Shown here: positions 1 through 7,003 of the stretch, piece by piece
Numbering within the stretch: the first letter of the stretch is position 1
Layout: each line of letters opens with the position of its first letter
IMG/VR virus record: IMGVR_UViG_3300021961_000589
Coordinates: 1-25,037 of that record
DNA length: 25,037 bases
From: a virus
Strand: one strand, 5' to 3'
Translations under genes and position numbers: made by a program
The notes under the pieces: generated by a model
The model's database searches: none
Seen by the model: only the letters and a program-made list of their open reading frames with translations
Told to the model about the DNA's origin: nothing

Positions 1-1
1 A

Positions 2-271
2 AAGCTTGATGATTTGTCTGATATAGCTTTTGAAATGATTGCTGATTGTATTGAATATGTTTATGATGGTGAACAGTTTTATTATGCGAAAGAAGTGTCG
101 AGTCAAGAGATGGTTGAATTTGTAGAGTCTCTGAATCAAACACAATTCTCGAAGATTGAAGAATTTTTTGCAAATCTTCCTAAGTTAGAAAAGAAACTTG
201 ATATGAAATGTTCTAGATGTGGCTTTGAGCATCGTTTAGATGTTGAAGGGCTTGAAAGTTTTTTCGGCTAA
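2..271 (+). CDS. 26: gp26-like baseplate hub protein, C-terminal part (5' end outside window)
   Basis: The reading frame is already open at base 2, so only the last 89 residues are seen and the true start lies upstream. The visible part is acidic and helical. It ends in a treble-clef-like segment with a CSRC pair (residues CSRCGFEH), then a short tail finishing in FFG. From memory this matches the C-terminus of T4-type gp26 baseplate hub proteins of cyanophage-like myoviruses. A GTG/TTG internal start at 14 is unlikely because upstream codons are open and conserved in style. The next gene in such phages is gp51, and a gp51-like ORF follows directly here, which supports the call. Only one CxxC pair is visible, so any metal site must use other ligands. 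Confidence 0.7.
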   Translation, partial: KLDDLSDIAFEMIADCIEYVYDGEQFYYAKEVSSQEMVEFVESLNQTQFSKIEEFFANLPKLEKKLDMKCSRCGFEHRLDVEGLESFFG

Positions 272-321
272 CTTTTTGTCATGACAACCTGAGGAATTAT
301 TATAAAACTAATTTCTCTTTG

Positions 322-465
322 ATGCAGCACCATAAGTATAGTCTCACGGAACTTGAAAATATGATACCGTGGGAACGTGACATATATGTTACTATGTTGA
401 TACAGTATATTGAGGAAGAAAACTTAAAACTAAAACAAAAACAAAACGAAAGAAAACTTAGATGA
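322..465 (+). CDS. 51: gp51-like baseplate hub assembly protein (start uncertain, possible 5' extension)
   Basis: A 47-residue frame begins at the only in-frame ATG. It is basic, with the segment HHKYSLTELENMIPWERDIY typical of the short gp51-like proteins of T4-type phages (recalled similarity). The same frame is open upstream and codes NYYKTNFSL before the ATG, which also resembles the family, so the real N-terminus is probably near 281-298. No ATG, GTG or TTG lies in that stretch, however. An ATG at 281 is in another frame and reaches a stop after three codons. The stop codon overlaps the ATG of the next gene (ATGA at 462-465), which implies coupled translation. Role: catalyst or assembly factor for the baseplate hub. 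See findings for the frame problem. Confidence 0.6.
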   Translation: MQHHKYSLTELENMIPWERDIYVTMLIQYIEEENLKLKQKQNERKLR

Positions 466-2186
466 ACTATCAGGAAGCTGCGATAATAAGAAAAAAAAGC
501 TTTGCTGAAATAATGACTCAAAAATTAATTGAGGGTCAGGGTTTAATTTCATCTGTTGGTAGCGCAAGAAGAGACATAAAACAAGCCAAGAAACTTGCAA
601 GAAAAGAAAAGTTTGACATACTAAACGTTGCAAAATTTTTGACTGGTGGCAGCACTCTTGCGCCAGCAATTTTAGGAAGAATGTTAGGAAGAAAATCTTC
701 AGACATATCTTATTTCGCTGGCAGAAAAATGCTCGGTGATACCACCGAATCAAATAAAGTGCTGATACAGATATTAGACTTTATGAAAACGTCTCGTCAG
801 CAAAAAGAAAAAGATTTTCAAACTCATATGATGTATCAAGAAATGAATGAACTGATGCGTAACGATAGGCATCAGGAAGTTCTCAATGTTTTTCTCGATG
901 CTATTAAGAAAAACTCAACACCAAAAAGAAGAAGAGTCCGTGCAATAACATCTCCTATGAGTGGTGGTTTTGCAACAACTGCTTTACTTGTTACTGGCGC
1001 CGCTGGGCTTCTTATGATGTCTAAAGAATCTGTTGCAGCGATAAGAAAAAGATCCGATGATGATTTAAAAATTTTAGAAACGGAAACTGATAAACAAGTT
1101 AAATCATTACAAAGCCCATATGATGAAATTTATTTCATAGCTGAAGAAGATAAAATTAGCAGTGAATATAAAAAGGAATTGCAAGAGATTTCGGACACTG
1201 ATGAAAAATGGAAAGAAATAGAAAACATTTCTGAAGAAGAAAAAGAAGAAGCCGCACCAAGAGGTGGTGGTTTAACTTTAATGAAAGAAGCAATTCCTGA
1301 TGTTGGACCTGAACCAACAGCTACCGAAGTTGAACCTTCACTGCCAAAAAATTTGATGCCTAAAGCAAGAGGTCTTGAAAAAGTTGAACCAGAAACTGCT
1401 AAAATGGTTTCGCCTGCACAAATATCGATAGCAGGTGAAACAGGTGCAAAAACAATTACTCAAGCTAAACAGAAGAGTTCTCAAATTGTGAAAAATGATC
1501 CAAAAAAGGGTCATAAATCATACGGCATTTTTGGTATGAATACCTTGTCGAAAACTATTGATCAGTTTGTTTCTCAAAATCCTCAGTTCGGTTTCGAAAA
1601 CAAACCAGGAACTGATGCATTTGACGATGAATGGAAAGAAATTTCTAAAACTAGATCGGACGAAATATATGCTGCTCAAGTCAGGTGGTATGAAAACAAT
1701 GTTCTTGAACCTTTAAAAAAGGAAATGAAAAGTTTGTTGCCAACTAATTTAGCTTCTGATGAAAGAATTTTAGCTTTACTCGCAGATCGAAGAGTTCAAT
1801 ATGGAAGAGTGATGGAAAACGATGCATTACAATATGCATTAATGTCTGAGACACCTGAAGAATTTATTAATAGAGTTACAGAATTTGATAAAGAAAATAT
1901 TGGGACGGCTTTTAAAACATATCTAAGCAATAACCCTGGAAATGAAAAAGGTTTGTTAAGTAGACTTGATATGCGAAGAAGAATGGCATTACAATTCTCA
2001 TATAACACTATTGGTGACAGAGTTCAAACAAGTTCAGTTGAAAATCAAGATATGAAAAAAGAATTAAAAGATGTTTTGAGTCAAACAACAATTATATTTG
2101 ATAATCAGAATATTGTCAATCAAAAAACTACTCAGATTGCATTTAATGCACAAGAACAATCACTTAATCCTATTTTAAGTAGGTAA
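462..2186 (+). CDS. Virion structural protein with VgrG3-C-like peptidoglycan hydrolase domain
   Basis: A 574-residue late structural protein. Residues 11-88 form a domain shared without gaps with the next gene (KEKFD at 48-52, TGGS at 61-64, GRK at 77-79). A short hydrophobic segment lies around 168-186, followed by a charged linker rich in E/K and P. Residues about 320-520 resemble the glycosidase-like C-terminal domain of T6SS VgrG3 and phage relatives: candidate catalytic Glu326 in GETG, the SYG signature at 353-355, and the TDAFDDEW block at 384-391. This suggests a tail-tip or baseplate enzyme that opens the peptidoglycan during infection, as gp5 lysozyme does in T4. The family match is from memory and the Gln of the usual SYGxxQ is not kept (Met here), so activity is unproven. 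Translation is coupled to the gp51-like gene by ATGA. Confidence 0.65.
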   Translation: MNYQEAAIIRKKSFAEIMTQKLIEGQGLISSVGSARRDIKQAKKLARKEKFDILNVAKFLTGGSTLAPAILGRMLGRKSSDISYFAGRKMLGDTTESNKVLIQILDFMKTSRQQKEKDFQTHMMYQEMNELMRNDRHQEVLNVFLDAIKKNSTPKRRRVRAITSPMSGGFATTALLVTGAAGLLMMSKESVAAIRKRSDDDLKILETETDKQVKSLQSPYDEIYFIAEEDKISSEYKKELQEISDTDEKWKEIENISEEEKEEAAPRGGGLTLMKEAIPDVGPEPTATEVEPSLPKNLMPKARGLEKVEPETAKMVSPAQISIAGETGAKTITQAKQKSSQIVKNDPKKGHKSYGIFGMNTLSKTIDQFVSQNPQFGFENKPGTDAFDDEWKEISKTRSDEIYAAQVRWYENNVLEPLKKEMKSLLPTNLASDERILALLADRRVQYGRVMENDALQYALMSETPEEFINRVTEFDKENIGTAFKTYLSNNPGNEKGLLSRLDMRRRMALQFSYNTIGDRVQTSSVENQDMKKELKDVLSQTTIIFDNQNIVNQKTTQIAFNAQEQSLNPILSR

Positions 2187-2188
2187 AA

Positions 2189-3805
2189 ATGGAATACAAA
2201 CTAGCAAGAGACGTAAGAGGGCGTTCATTATCTTCATTAATTACTTCAAATATAACTGAAGGTAAGAATGTTACATCAGCCATTAAAGGTGCTCTGTCTC
2301 AAAAGTTAAGAGCAAGAGGTACGGCTATTAAAGAAAAGTTTGATCCTCTTAATATTGTCAGATTTATGACTGGTGGTAGTCGACTTGCAACTGCGGCAGT
2401 TGGTAGGCTTACAGGAAGAAAACGTTCAGATATAGAATATTTCACCGGCACAACTCGACAGAGAAAAACATATACGCCTCTGTCAAAAGGTGCACCGGGA
2501 GAATTAGATTCTTCTTCTGTTGGTTTGTTATCAGATATGTTCAATTTTATGAAACAAACATATGAAGATGATAGACAGAGACAGCAAACAGAAAAAGCGT
2601 TCAGAGAGGAAAAAGAAAACGAAGAACAGAGAAGGCATGATAGATTTTTGGCTGTACTTCAACAATATGTATCAGTTACGTCTGGCGTTGGTCCTACTCC
2701 AAAACAACAACCTGAAACTGAAAGTTTAATCAGTAAGCTACTAAGCTCGATCAAAAGTGCAATAGGTGGCGTAATAGATGCTATGAAAGCAATTATATCA
2801 TCTGTTTTCAAAGGTGTCGTTGCCCTGCTGAGTAAGCTGATGGGTGGTATAGCATCGCTGATAGGTACTCTTTTGACCGGTATGAGAAAAATAATTACGA
2901 ATCTAATAGGAAAATTATTGTCCGGTTTGAAATGGTTAGGCTCACTAAAAAAATTCTTTAAAGGTCCTTTTTTTAAATTTATAACAGGAGGATTGTTTAG
3001 ATTTTTACTAAGATTCGGTGGTCCTGCTGCTCTCGCATATGCCTTATTGAAATATATCGTTGATATAACTCCTGATATGAAGTCTCTTTCTCCACAAGAG
3101 GCCGCCAATTTATTGGAAAATGGCACACCTGAAATGATAAGAAAATCTGGTGGTCAAGATTTTTTAATGAACATTGTAAAAAATGGAAAACAAAGGGCTC
3201 AAAGTATAATGAGCCGTGTTGAAAGCGGTGAGGATTCTTCTGAACTCGATAAAGAAATAAGAAGCATGGGTGGTCTTGATAAAATTAGAAAAATATTGGC
3301 GGAAAAAGAAATTGATATATCGAAATTTATCAAAAGAAACCCGATTGAAGATATGGCACCATTATATGGTATAACTAAAGAAGAATATTTAAAAGCTAAA
3401 CCAGGGAGAGAAAATTGGTGGGAACAATCGATAGCGCCCTATTATGATGAAATGGGGGTTCGAAGAGATTTATCAGGTACTTTTGAACCTCCTACGAATT
3501 GGAAAAAAATGAAATCTGCTTATCAAGCGGGAGGTGAACTGCCTAAATCTTTAGGAGAATATGATCCAAACATACCAACTCCACCTACTGTAACTCCAAT
3601 ACCACCGAGACAAATAGAGCAAACGCCTCTTATAGACTACAACGAGGCTTCTCTGATGATGTCTCTACCTGATACAAATATTGTTAATCGTTCATCAAAT
3701 CCAGTAAATCTGCCGGATAAACCACAACCTGTCAGCGCAAGTGTTAGAAACAAGGAACAAATGTTGAGACACGTTGTAACAGGTAGAGTAATTGTAGGGC
3801 AATAA
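2189..3805 (+). CDS. Virion structural protein with tape-measure-like hydrophobic region; paralogue of preceding gene
   Basis: 538 residues, starting 2 nt after the previous stop, with an AGGT-type ribosome site inside the previous gene's end. Residues 11-90 are a clear paralogue of the N-terminus of the upstream protein, aligning gap-free at KEKFDPLN (48-55), TGGS (61-64) and GRKRSDIEYF (77-86). A Q/E/R-rich coiled-coil-like segment follows (about 115-155). Then comes a long run of amphipathic and hydrophobic Gly/Ile/Leu helices (about 180-290), as in tape-measure or membrane-interacting tail proteins. The C-terminal 150 residues are proline-rich and soluble. I infer a tail or baseplate component acting with the upstream protein; the exact function is unknown. 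It is the last gene of the plus-strand late block and is followed at once by a terminator. Confidence 0.6.
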   Translation: MEYKLARDVRGRSLSSLITSNITEGKNVTSAIKGALSQKLRARGTAIKEKFDPLNIVRFMTGGSRLATAAVGRLTGRKRSDIEYFTGTTRQRKTYTPLSKGAPGELDSSSVGLLSDMFNFMKQTYEDDRQRQQTEKAFREEKENEEQRRHDRFLAVLQQYVSVTSGVGPTPKQQPETESLISKLLSSIKSAIGGVIDAMKAIISSVFKGVVALLSKLMGGIASLIGTLLTGMRKIITNLIGKLLSGLKWLGSLKKFFKGPFFKFITGGLFRFLLRFGGPAALAYALLKYIVDITPDMKSLSPQEAANLLENGTPEMIRKSGGQDFLMNIVKNGKQRAQSIMSRVESGEDSSELDKEIRSMGGLDKIRKILAEKEIDISKFIKRNPIEDMAPLYGITKEEYLKAKPGRENWWEQSIAPYYDEMGVRRDLSGTFEPPTNWKKMKSAYQAGGELPKSLGEYDPNIPTPPTVTPIPPRQIEQTPLIDYNEASLMMSLPDTNIVNRSSNPVNLPDKPQPVSASVRNKEQMLRHVVTGRVIVGQ

Positions 3806-3806
3806 A

Positions 3807-3826
3807 AAAGGGGCTTTCGCCCCTTT
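3807..3826. terminator. Bidirectional rho-independent terminator between convergent gene blocks
   Basis: An 8-bp perfect stem (AAAGGGGC with GCCCCTTT) and a TTTC loop, with a T-rich run on both sides. It lies between the stop of the plus-strand structural gene and the stop of gp32 on the minus strand, so it can end transcription from both directions. Confidence 0.9.
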
Positions 3827-3828
3827 CT

Positions 3829-4707
3829 TTATTCTTCAGCCAATTTTGAGAAGTATGCTAGATCATCGTCCTCTTCACCAATTTCTACATCAACTGGTGC
3901 AGGCTTTTTAGGTGCAGCTTTTGCTTGCTCAACAGTTGTTTTTGGAACTGGCGGTGAACCATCAACACCAAGAACTTTGTCCATCTTAGCTTTAAGCTCA
4001 TCATAAGACTTGAAGTTTTCTGGCGCAAGAAACTCTCTTAGAGAATGCTCATATTTCCAGATTGATTCAAGCTTATCATCATCAAAATCACCAAGAACGG
4101 AAGGTGCTTCAAACTCTGACTTATCATAATTTTGATAACCTTCAACTTTACGAATTTTCAGTTTGAAGTTTGCACCTTTCCACATATCAAAAGGATTAAT
4201 AGCCTTTTCATCTTCAAATTGTGGATTCATCGACTCATTAATCTTGTCGAAGATTTTCTTTCCGTATTTGTACAGGAAGACTTTGCCTTCGTTTTCTGGA
4301 TTTTTTGGATCTTCCACAACGTAGATGTTAGAGATATAAGAGAGTCGGCGCTTTTGCTTACGAGCGATTTCTTTGTTTGCTTCAACACCAGAATTCCATA
4401 GTTGCGAATTGTATTCGGAAACAGGGTCTTTTTGCCCAATCGTGGTCAACGAGTTTTCGATATACCAACCACCGGGACCCTGAAACCCATGATTAAAGAT
4501 TTTAACCCAAGGAAGCCCGTCCTCACCATCAACTTCAGGCTGAGGTAAAAAACGAATAACAGCATAGCCATTACCTGCTTTATCTACTTCAGGTTTCCAA
4601 AATTTATCTTCTTTGGTTGTTTGCTCTGACGAACTAAGTTGTTCGATTGCTTTGGCGAGTTTCTCCAGATTACCGGAGCTTCGTTTGAGATTTGCGAATG
4701 ATGACAT
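3829..4707 (-). CDS. 32: gp32-type single-stranded DNA-binding protein
   Basis: 292 residues from the ATG at 4707, preceded by AAGGAA at 7 nt; the frame is open 19 codons further up but has no better start. Order: basic N-terminal cooperativity segment (MSSFANLKRSSG), OB-fold core with NGYAVIRFLP, FNHGFQGPGGWYIE, RKQKRRLSYISNIYVVEDP and NEGKVFLYKYGKKIFDKI, a P/A-rich linker, and an acidic tail (EIGEEDDDLAYFSKLAEE). The core blocks match T4 gp32 and, more closely, cyanophage gp32. There are no cysteines at all, so the zinc site of T4 gp32 is absent. It coats ssDNA and organises the phage replication, recombination and repair proteins. Upstream genes are nucleotidase, gp59 and gp33. Confidence 0.95.
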   Translation of the reverse strand: MSSFANLKRSSGNLEKLAKAIEQLSSSEQTTKEDKFWKPEVDKAGNGYAVIRFLPQPEVDGEDGLPWVKIFNHGFQGPGGWYIENSLTTIGQKDPVSEYNSQLWNSGVEANKEIARKQKRRLSYISNIYVVEDPKNPENEGKVFLYKYGKKIFDKINESMNPQFEDEKAINPFDMWKGANFKLKIRKVEGYQNYDKSEFEAPSVLGDFDDDKLESIWKYEHSLREFLAPENFKSYDELKAKMDKVLGVDGSPPVPKTTVEQAKAAPKKPAPVDVEIGEEDDDLAYFSKLAEE

Positions 4708-4772
4708 CGTATTTTCCTTTGTATAAACGTTGTGTGTTGTATTGCGATTTGTCCAAAACATCATGATATATG

Positions 4773-4781
4773 ATTATTTAG
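4773..4781 (-). promoter_or_regulatory. Candidate late-type promoter box (CTAAATAAT) upstream of gp32
   Basis: Minus-strand CTAAATA resembles the T4 late box TATAAATA and its NATAAATA variants. It lies about 65 nt before the gp32 start and overlaps the stop of the nucleotidase gene. The same CTAAATA form recurs at 17575 and 17085. No experimental support is visible. Confidence 0.35.
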
Positions 4782-5278
4782 TTCAAATCAAGATACTTCT
4801 TCAGTGTTTCAACGGTAATATTGGCATCAGTGTGTAGAATACCAACACCTCCCGCTGCATTCCATTCTTCGATAACAATTGGTGTATCATCGATTAAGAT
4901 AGAATTGGGGGTTGCATACTGCTGCTTCAGATGTTTTCCTGGTACAAAGATTTTAGGCCAGTGAATATCAGCGACCTTAACCAGCCATTGCATTTTTTGT
5001 ACTGAAACTTGAACGTTGATCTCTGGTCGAGCAGTTGATGAGAGAATACATTTTTGAATCTCTAAAGATTCGAGAAATGGTACTAAAATATCAAACCCAG
5101 GCATTTTCTCTAGTGTTGCAAAGTGCCCTGCATCTACAATTTTCTGAAAGTTAGTACCGAAACCTTTCTCTGTACGATAATCTGATGGCAGTTTGCCTGT
5201 GACTTCTTTGAATCTTTTTTCAAAGTTTGCAATCACACCATCCATATCAACATAGATTTTAGTTATGCTGGTTGACAT
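4778..5278 (-). CDS. HAD-family 5'(3')-deoxyribonucleotidase
   Basis: 166 residues with all four HAD phosphatase motifs: I, DMDGV at 11-15 (Asp11 nucleophile, Asp13 acid/base); II, SST at 80-82; III, Lys115 region (GKHLK); IV, IDD at 129-131. Length and motif spacing fit the small mitochondrial/phage 5'(3')-deoxyribonucleotidase group (NT5C), which dephosphorylates deoxynucleoside monophosphates and so tunes dNTP pools. The ATG at 5278 has AAGGA upstream inside the end of gp59, and the two genes overlap by 16 nt, so they are cotranscribed. The gene sits between 59 and 32, where T4 has nothing equivalent. Confidence 0.85.
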   Translation of the reverse strand: MSTSITKIYVDMDGVIANFEKRFKEVTGKLPSDYRTEKGFGTNFQKIVDAGHFATLEKMPGFDILVPFLESLEIQKCILSSTARPEINVQVSVQKMQWLVKVADIHWPKIFVPGKHLKQQYATPNSILIDDTPIVIEEWNAAGGVGILHTDANITVETLKKYLDLN

Positions 5279-5868
5279 ATTTTTCCTTTAAGTATTTCTT
5301 TGAACTTAACTTTATCGTAGTTTAAAAATGGTTTATATTTTTCACATCGAGTTAAAAAGCCAGGGAAAACAATATCATCTGAAATTTTTCTTTTCCACAT
5401 TGGAAAGAAATTCAAGATATCATTTAATATAATGATTGTTTCAATTGATATTTTTCCCTGTAGATGTTCATTATACAGCAAAGGATATTGCCCGTCAACC
5501 ACCTTTAACATTTCTTCCGGTATTTCTACCAAATCAAACATACGATCTATATCTTGTTTAAAAACGTATGTTAAAGACTGTTGTGTTTTTAACCATTTCT
5601 TATAAAGTTGATCTGCATCATCTTGTAAGAGATCCCCCACCCAAGTAGCAGAATTGTATAAAAAATTGGCAACAAAAAATCCAATTAGTTCTTCTCTATT
5701 ATATTTTCTGGACAACTTATAGAAACTATATTTGTCCTTTCTATTCATAAATTGGTCTTTTGTTGTGTTTGTTTTACCATTGTATTTCACATAATCATAC
5801 TTACCAGTAAAGTGTAACTTTAAAGCATGATATGTTGTAAATGCTTCATAGCCACCAATTTCATTCAT
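5263..5868 (-). CDS. 59: gp59-like helicase loader
   Basis: 201 residues matching T4 gp59 in the most conserved N-terminal block: GKYDYVKYN (residues about 22-30), KDKYSFYKLSRKY, and the aromatic ATWVGD segment. In T4 this all-helical protein loads the gp41 replicative helicase onto gp32-coated forked DNA. The ATG overlaps the stop of gp33 (ATGA), and the 3' end overlaps the nucleotidase gene. The order 33-59-(nucleotidase)-32 repeats the T4 order, which strengthens the call despite low overall similarity. Confidence 0.88.
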   Translation of the reverse strand: MNEIGGYEAFTTYHALKLHFTGKYDYVKYNGKTNTTKDQFMNRKDKYSFYKLSRKYNREELIGFFVANFLYNSATWVGDLLQDDADQLYKKWLKTQQSLTYVFKQDIDRMFDLVEIPEEMLKVVDGQYPLLYNEHLQGKISIETIIILNDILNFFPMWKRKISDDIVFPGFLTRCEKYKPFLNYDKVKFKEILKGKICQPA

Positions 5869-6086
5869 ATCGGCAATTTGTTAACTTTCTTCATCATGTT
5901 GAGAGATTGTGCTTCGTCACCAATTTTAGATTTGATTGGTGCAGTCAAAAGAGAAGCCGCTAGTTCAACTTCAAAACCTGTGGCTTCGCAGTGATGAACA
6001 ACGGCTTCCATGTAACTGAGTTTCTTACTTTCAACTAGGTTCTGTATGAGTTCAGAAAACTTTCTTTGTTCTTCTTTTGTTGGCAT
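5865..6086 (-). CDS. 33: gp33-like late-transcription co-activator
   Basis: 73 residues from the ATG at 6086, which has GAGGA 5 nt upstream; the frame is open further up but that start is preferred. The sequence is helical (KKLSYMEAVVHHCEATGFEVELAASLL) and ends KLPI, as recalled for gp33 proteins of cyanophage-like myoviruses. gp33 bridges host RNA polymerase, the gp55 late sigma factor and the sliding clamp, and so activates late promoters. Its position next to 59 matches T4. Late-type NATAAATA boxes elsewhere in the window fit its presence. Confidence 0.75.
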   Translation of the reverse strand: MPTKEEQRKFSELIQNLVESKKLSYMEAVVHHCEATGFEVELAASLLTAPIKSKIGDEAQSLNMMKKVNKLPI

Positions 6087-6093
6087 ATAATCC

Positions 6094-6486
6094 TCATTTA
6101 AACAGTATGAGTGCCATGAATACGGCATTGACAATAAATCCGACACCAATCGTCAGAATGACTACAGTGTCTTTCAATATTGCTGCACGTAGAAAGAAAG
6201 TAACCAGAGCTGCCCACATAAAAAGTACCAAGTCAATTGGAGGCATCTTATCAGTAATCCCTGCCATGACAGCCAAGAATGTAGGAATCAAAGATGCAAG
6301 TAACAGAATCAGCCCTAGCCATCCAATAGATTCGGCTGTGCTTGGTTTAAGCTTGTGTTGCAAAAAGTTTCGAATTGAGTCCTTTAGATTGGAGAATTTC
6401 GTCAACCAATCAACCTTTGTAGAAGATGTGTTTTCCAATTTTGGCGACTCGCTGTTTTTTCCATCGGGGGTTGATGTAGTCTGCAT
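6094..6486 (-). CDS. Small three-span membrane protein (holin candidate)
   Basis: 130 residues from the ATG at 6486 (MQTTSTPDG); the frame is open further upstream into the hydrolase gene. A soluble N-terminal 50 residues with an amphipathic helix is followed by three hydrophobic spans: about 53-77 (IGWLGLILLLASLIPTFL), 82-103 and 107-128. It overlaps the downstream end of the SleB-type hydrolase by 77 nt and directly follows it in transcription. That pairing, with the three-span topology, suggests a holin or lysis accessory protein, but I recognise no family. No strong ribosome site is seen, so the exact start is uncertain. Confidence 0.6.
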   Translation of the reverse strand: MQTTSTPDGKNSESPKLENTSSTKVDWLTKFSNLKDSIRNFLQHKLKPSTAESIGWLGLILLLASLIPTFLAVMAGITDKMPPIDLVLFMWAALVTFFLRAAILKDTVVILTIGVGFIVNAVFMALILFK

Positions 6487-6943
6487 GATAGTAAAGTGTG
6501 TCCTCTTTGATAATGTCGAGTTTGAATCCTTCGAGAAGTACCTTTTTAGCCACAGCCTCGGATTCCTTATAGGTTGCAGCATGTATTGGTTTGACTTTTG
6601 CTTGAGCATCGCAGTACCAGCTAAATTGACAGATTAGATTATTGTACACTAAATTTCTTTCGTACACAACTGCACAGATATCTTTTGGAAATTTTCCTGA
6701 CTTTGTTCTGTTAATTGTAACTTGTGCAACGGCAACCTTTCCTTCAAAAGGTTCTGTTCCTGCTTCATAATAAATGTTTTTCGCTAGACAGTCTAGTTCT
6801 TTTTCACGTTGTGCCATCGTTACAAACTCGGGATGGCGACCTTCTCTTACCTCTTCAAACTTTTTCTCAACTAAGAAATTAAAATGTTGTGTGAAAAAGT
6901 AACCAAGAATGCCTATGAAAACCAGTTTCATAAAATGCATCAT
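6410..6943 (-). CDS. SleB/CwlJ-type cell-wall hydrolase with N-terminal signal anchor
   Basis: 177 residues. An uncleaved hydrophobic N-terminus (FMKLVFIGILGYFF, residues 4-17) is followed by a Hydrolase_2 domain: LAKNIYYEAGTEPFEGKVAV at 53-72 with the catalytic-type Glu60, NRT, FPKDICAVVYE, CQFSWYCD, and the C-terminal YYHADYINPRWKK / VAKIGKHIFYK blocks. Members cleave peptidoglycan (lytic transglycosylase or amidase activity) and are common lysins in cyanophage-like and SAR11 phages. The ATG at 6943 has GGAGAG 5 nt upstream. The neighbouring membrane protein and outer-membrane protein suggest a lysis or envelope cassette. Confidence 0.88.
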   Translation of the reverse strand: MMHFMKLVFIGILGYFFTQHFNFLVEKKFEEVREGRHPEFVTMAQREKELDCLAKNIYYEAGTEPFEGKVAVAQVTINRTKSGKFPKDICAVVYERNLVYNNLICQFSWYCDAQAKVKPIHAATYKESEAVAKKVLLEGFKLDIIKEDTLYYHADYINPRWKKQRVAKIGKHIFYKG

Positions 6944-6965
6944 TGATTCTCTCCTTTGGGGAAGA

Positions 6966-6987
6966 GTGGGTTATCGAGGAAACCCAC
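6966..6987 (-). terminator. Hairpin between beta-barrel and lysin genes (attenuator or processing site)
   Basis: A 7-bp stem (GTGGGTT with AACCCAC) with an 8-nt loop, between the stop at 7004 and the lysin ribosome site. Only a weak T-run follows, so read-through or RNA processing is as likely as termination. Confidence 0.4.
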
Positions 6988-7003
6988 CGAAACCTTTTTG
7001 ACT

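Noticed and set aside
300-753. Minus-strand frames of 73 and 107 residues opposite the gp51-like and structural genes
   Set aside because: Low-complexity Phe/Ser/Leu-rich translations typical of antisense A-rich coding DNA; the plus strand has recognised proteins.
2659-3126. Minus-strand 155-residue frame opposite the tape-measure-like protein
   Set aside because: It mirrors the hydrophobic Gly/Ile/Leu codons of the plus-strand gene and has no start signals.
6077-6637. Plus-strand 186-residue frame
   Set aside because: It overlaps the minus-strand membrane-protein and hydrolase genes that have family motifs, ribosome sites and operon overlaps; the plus frame has none.
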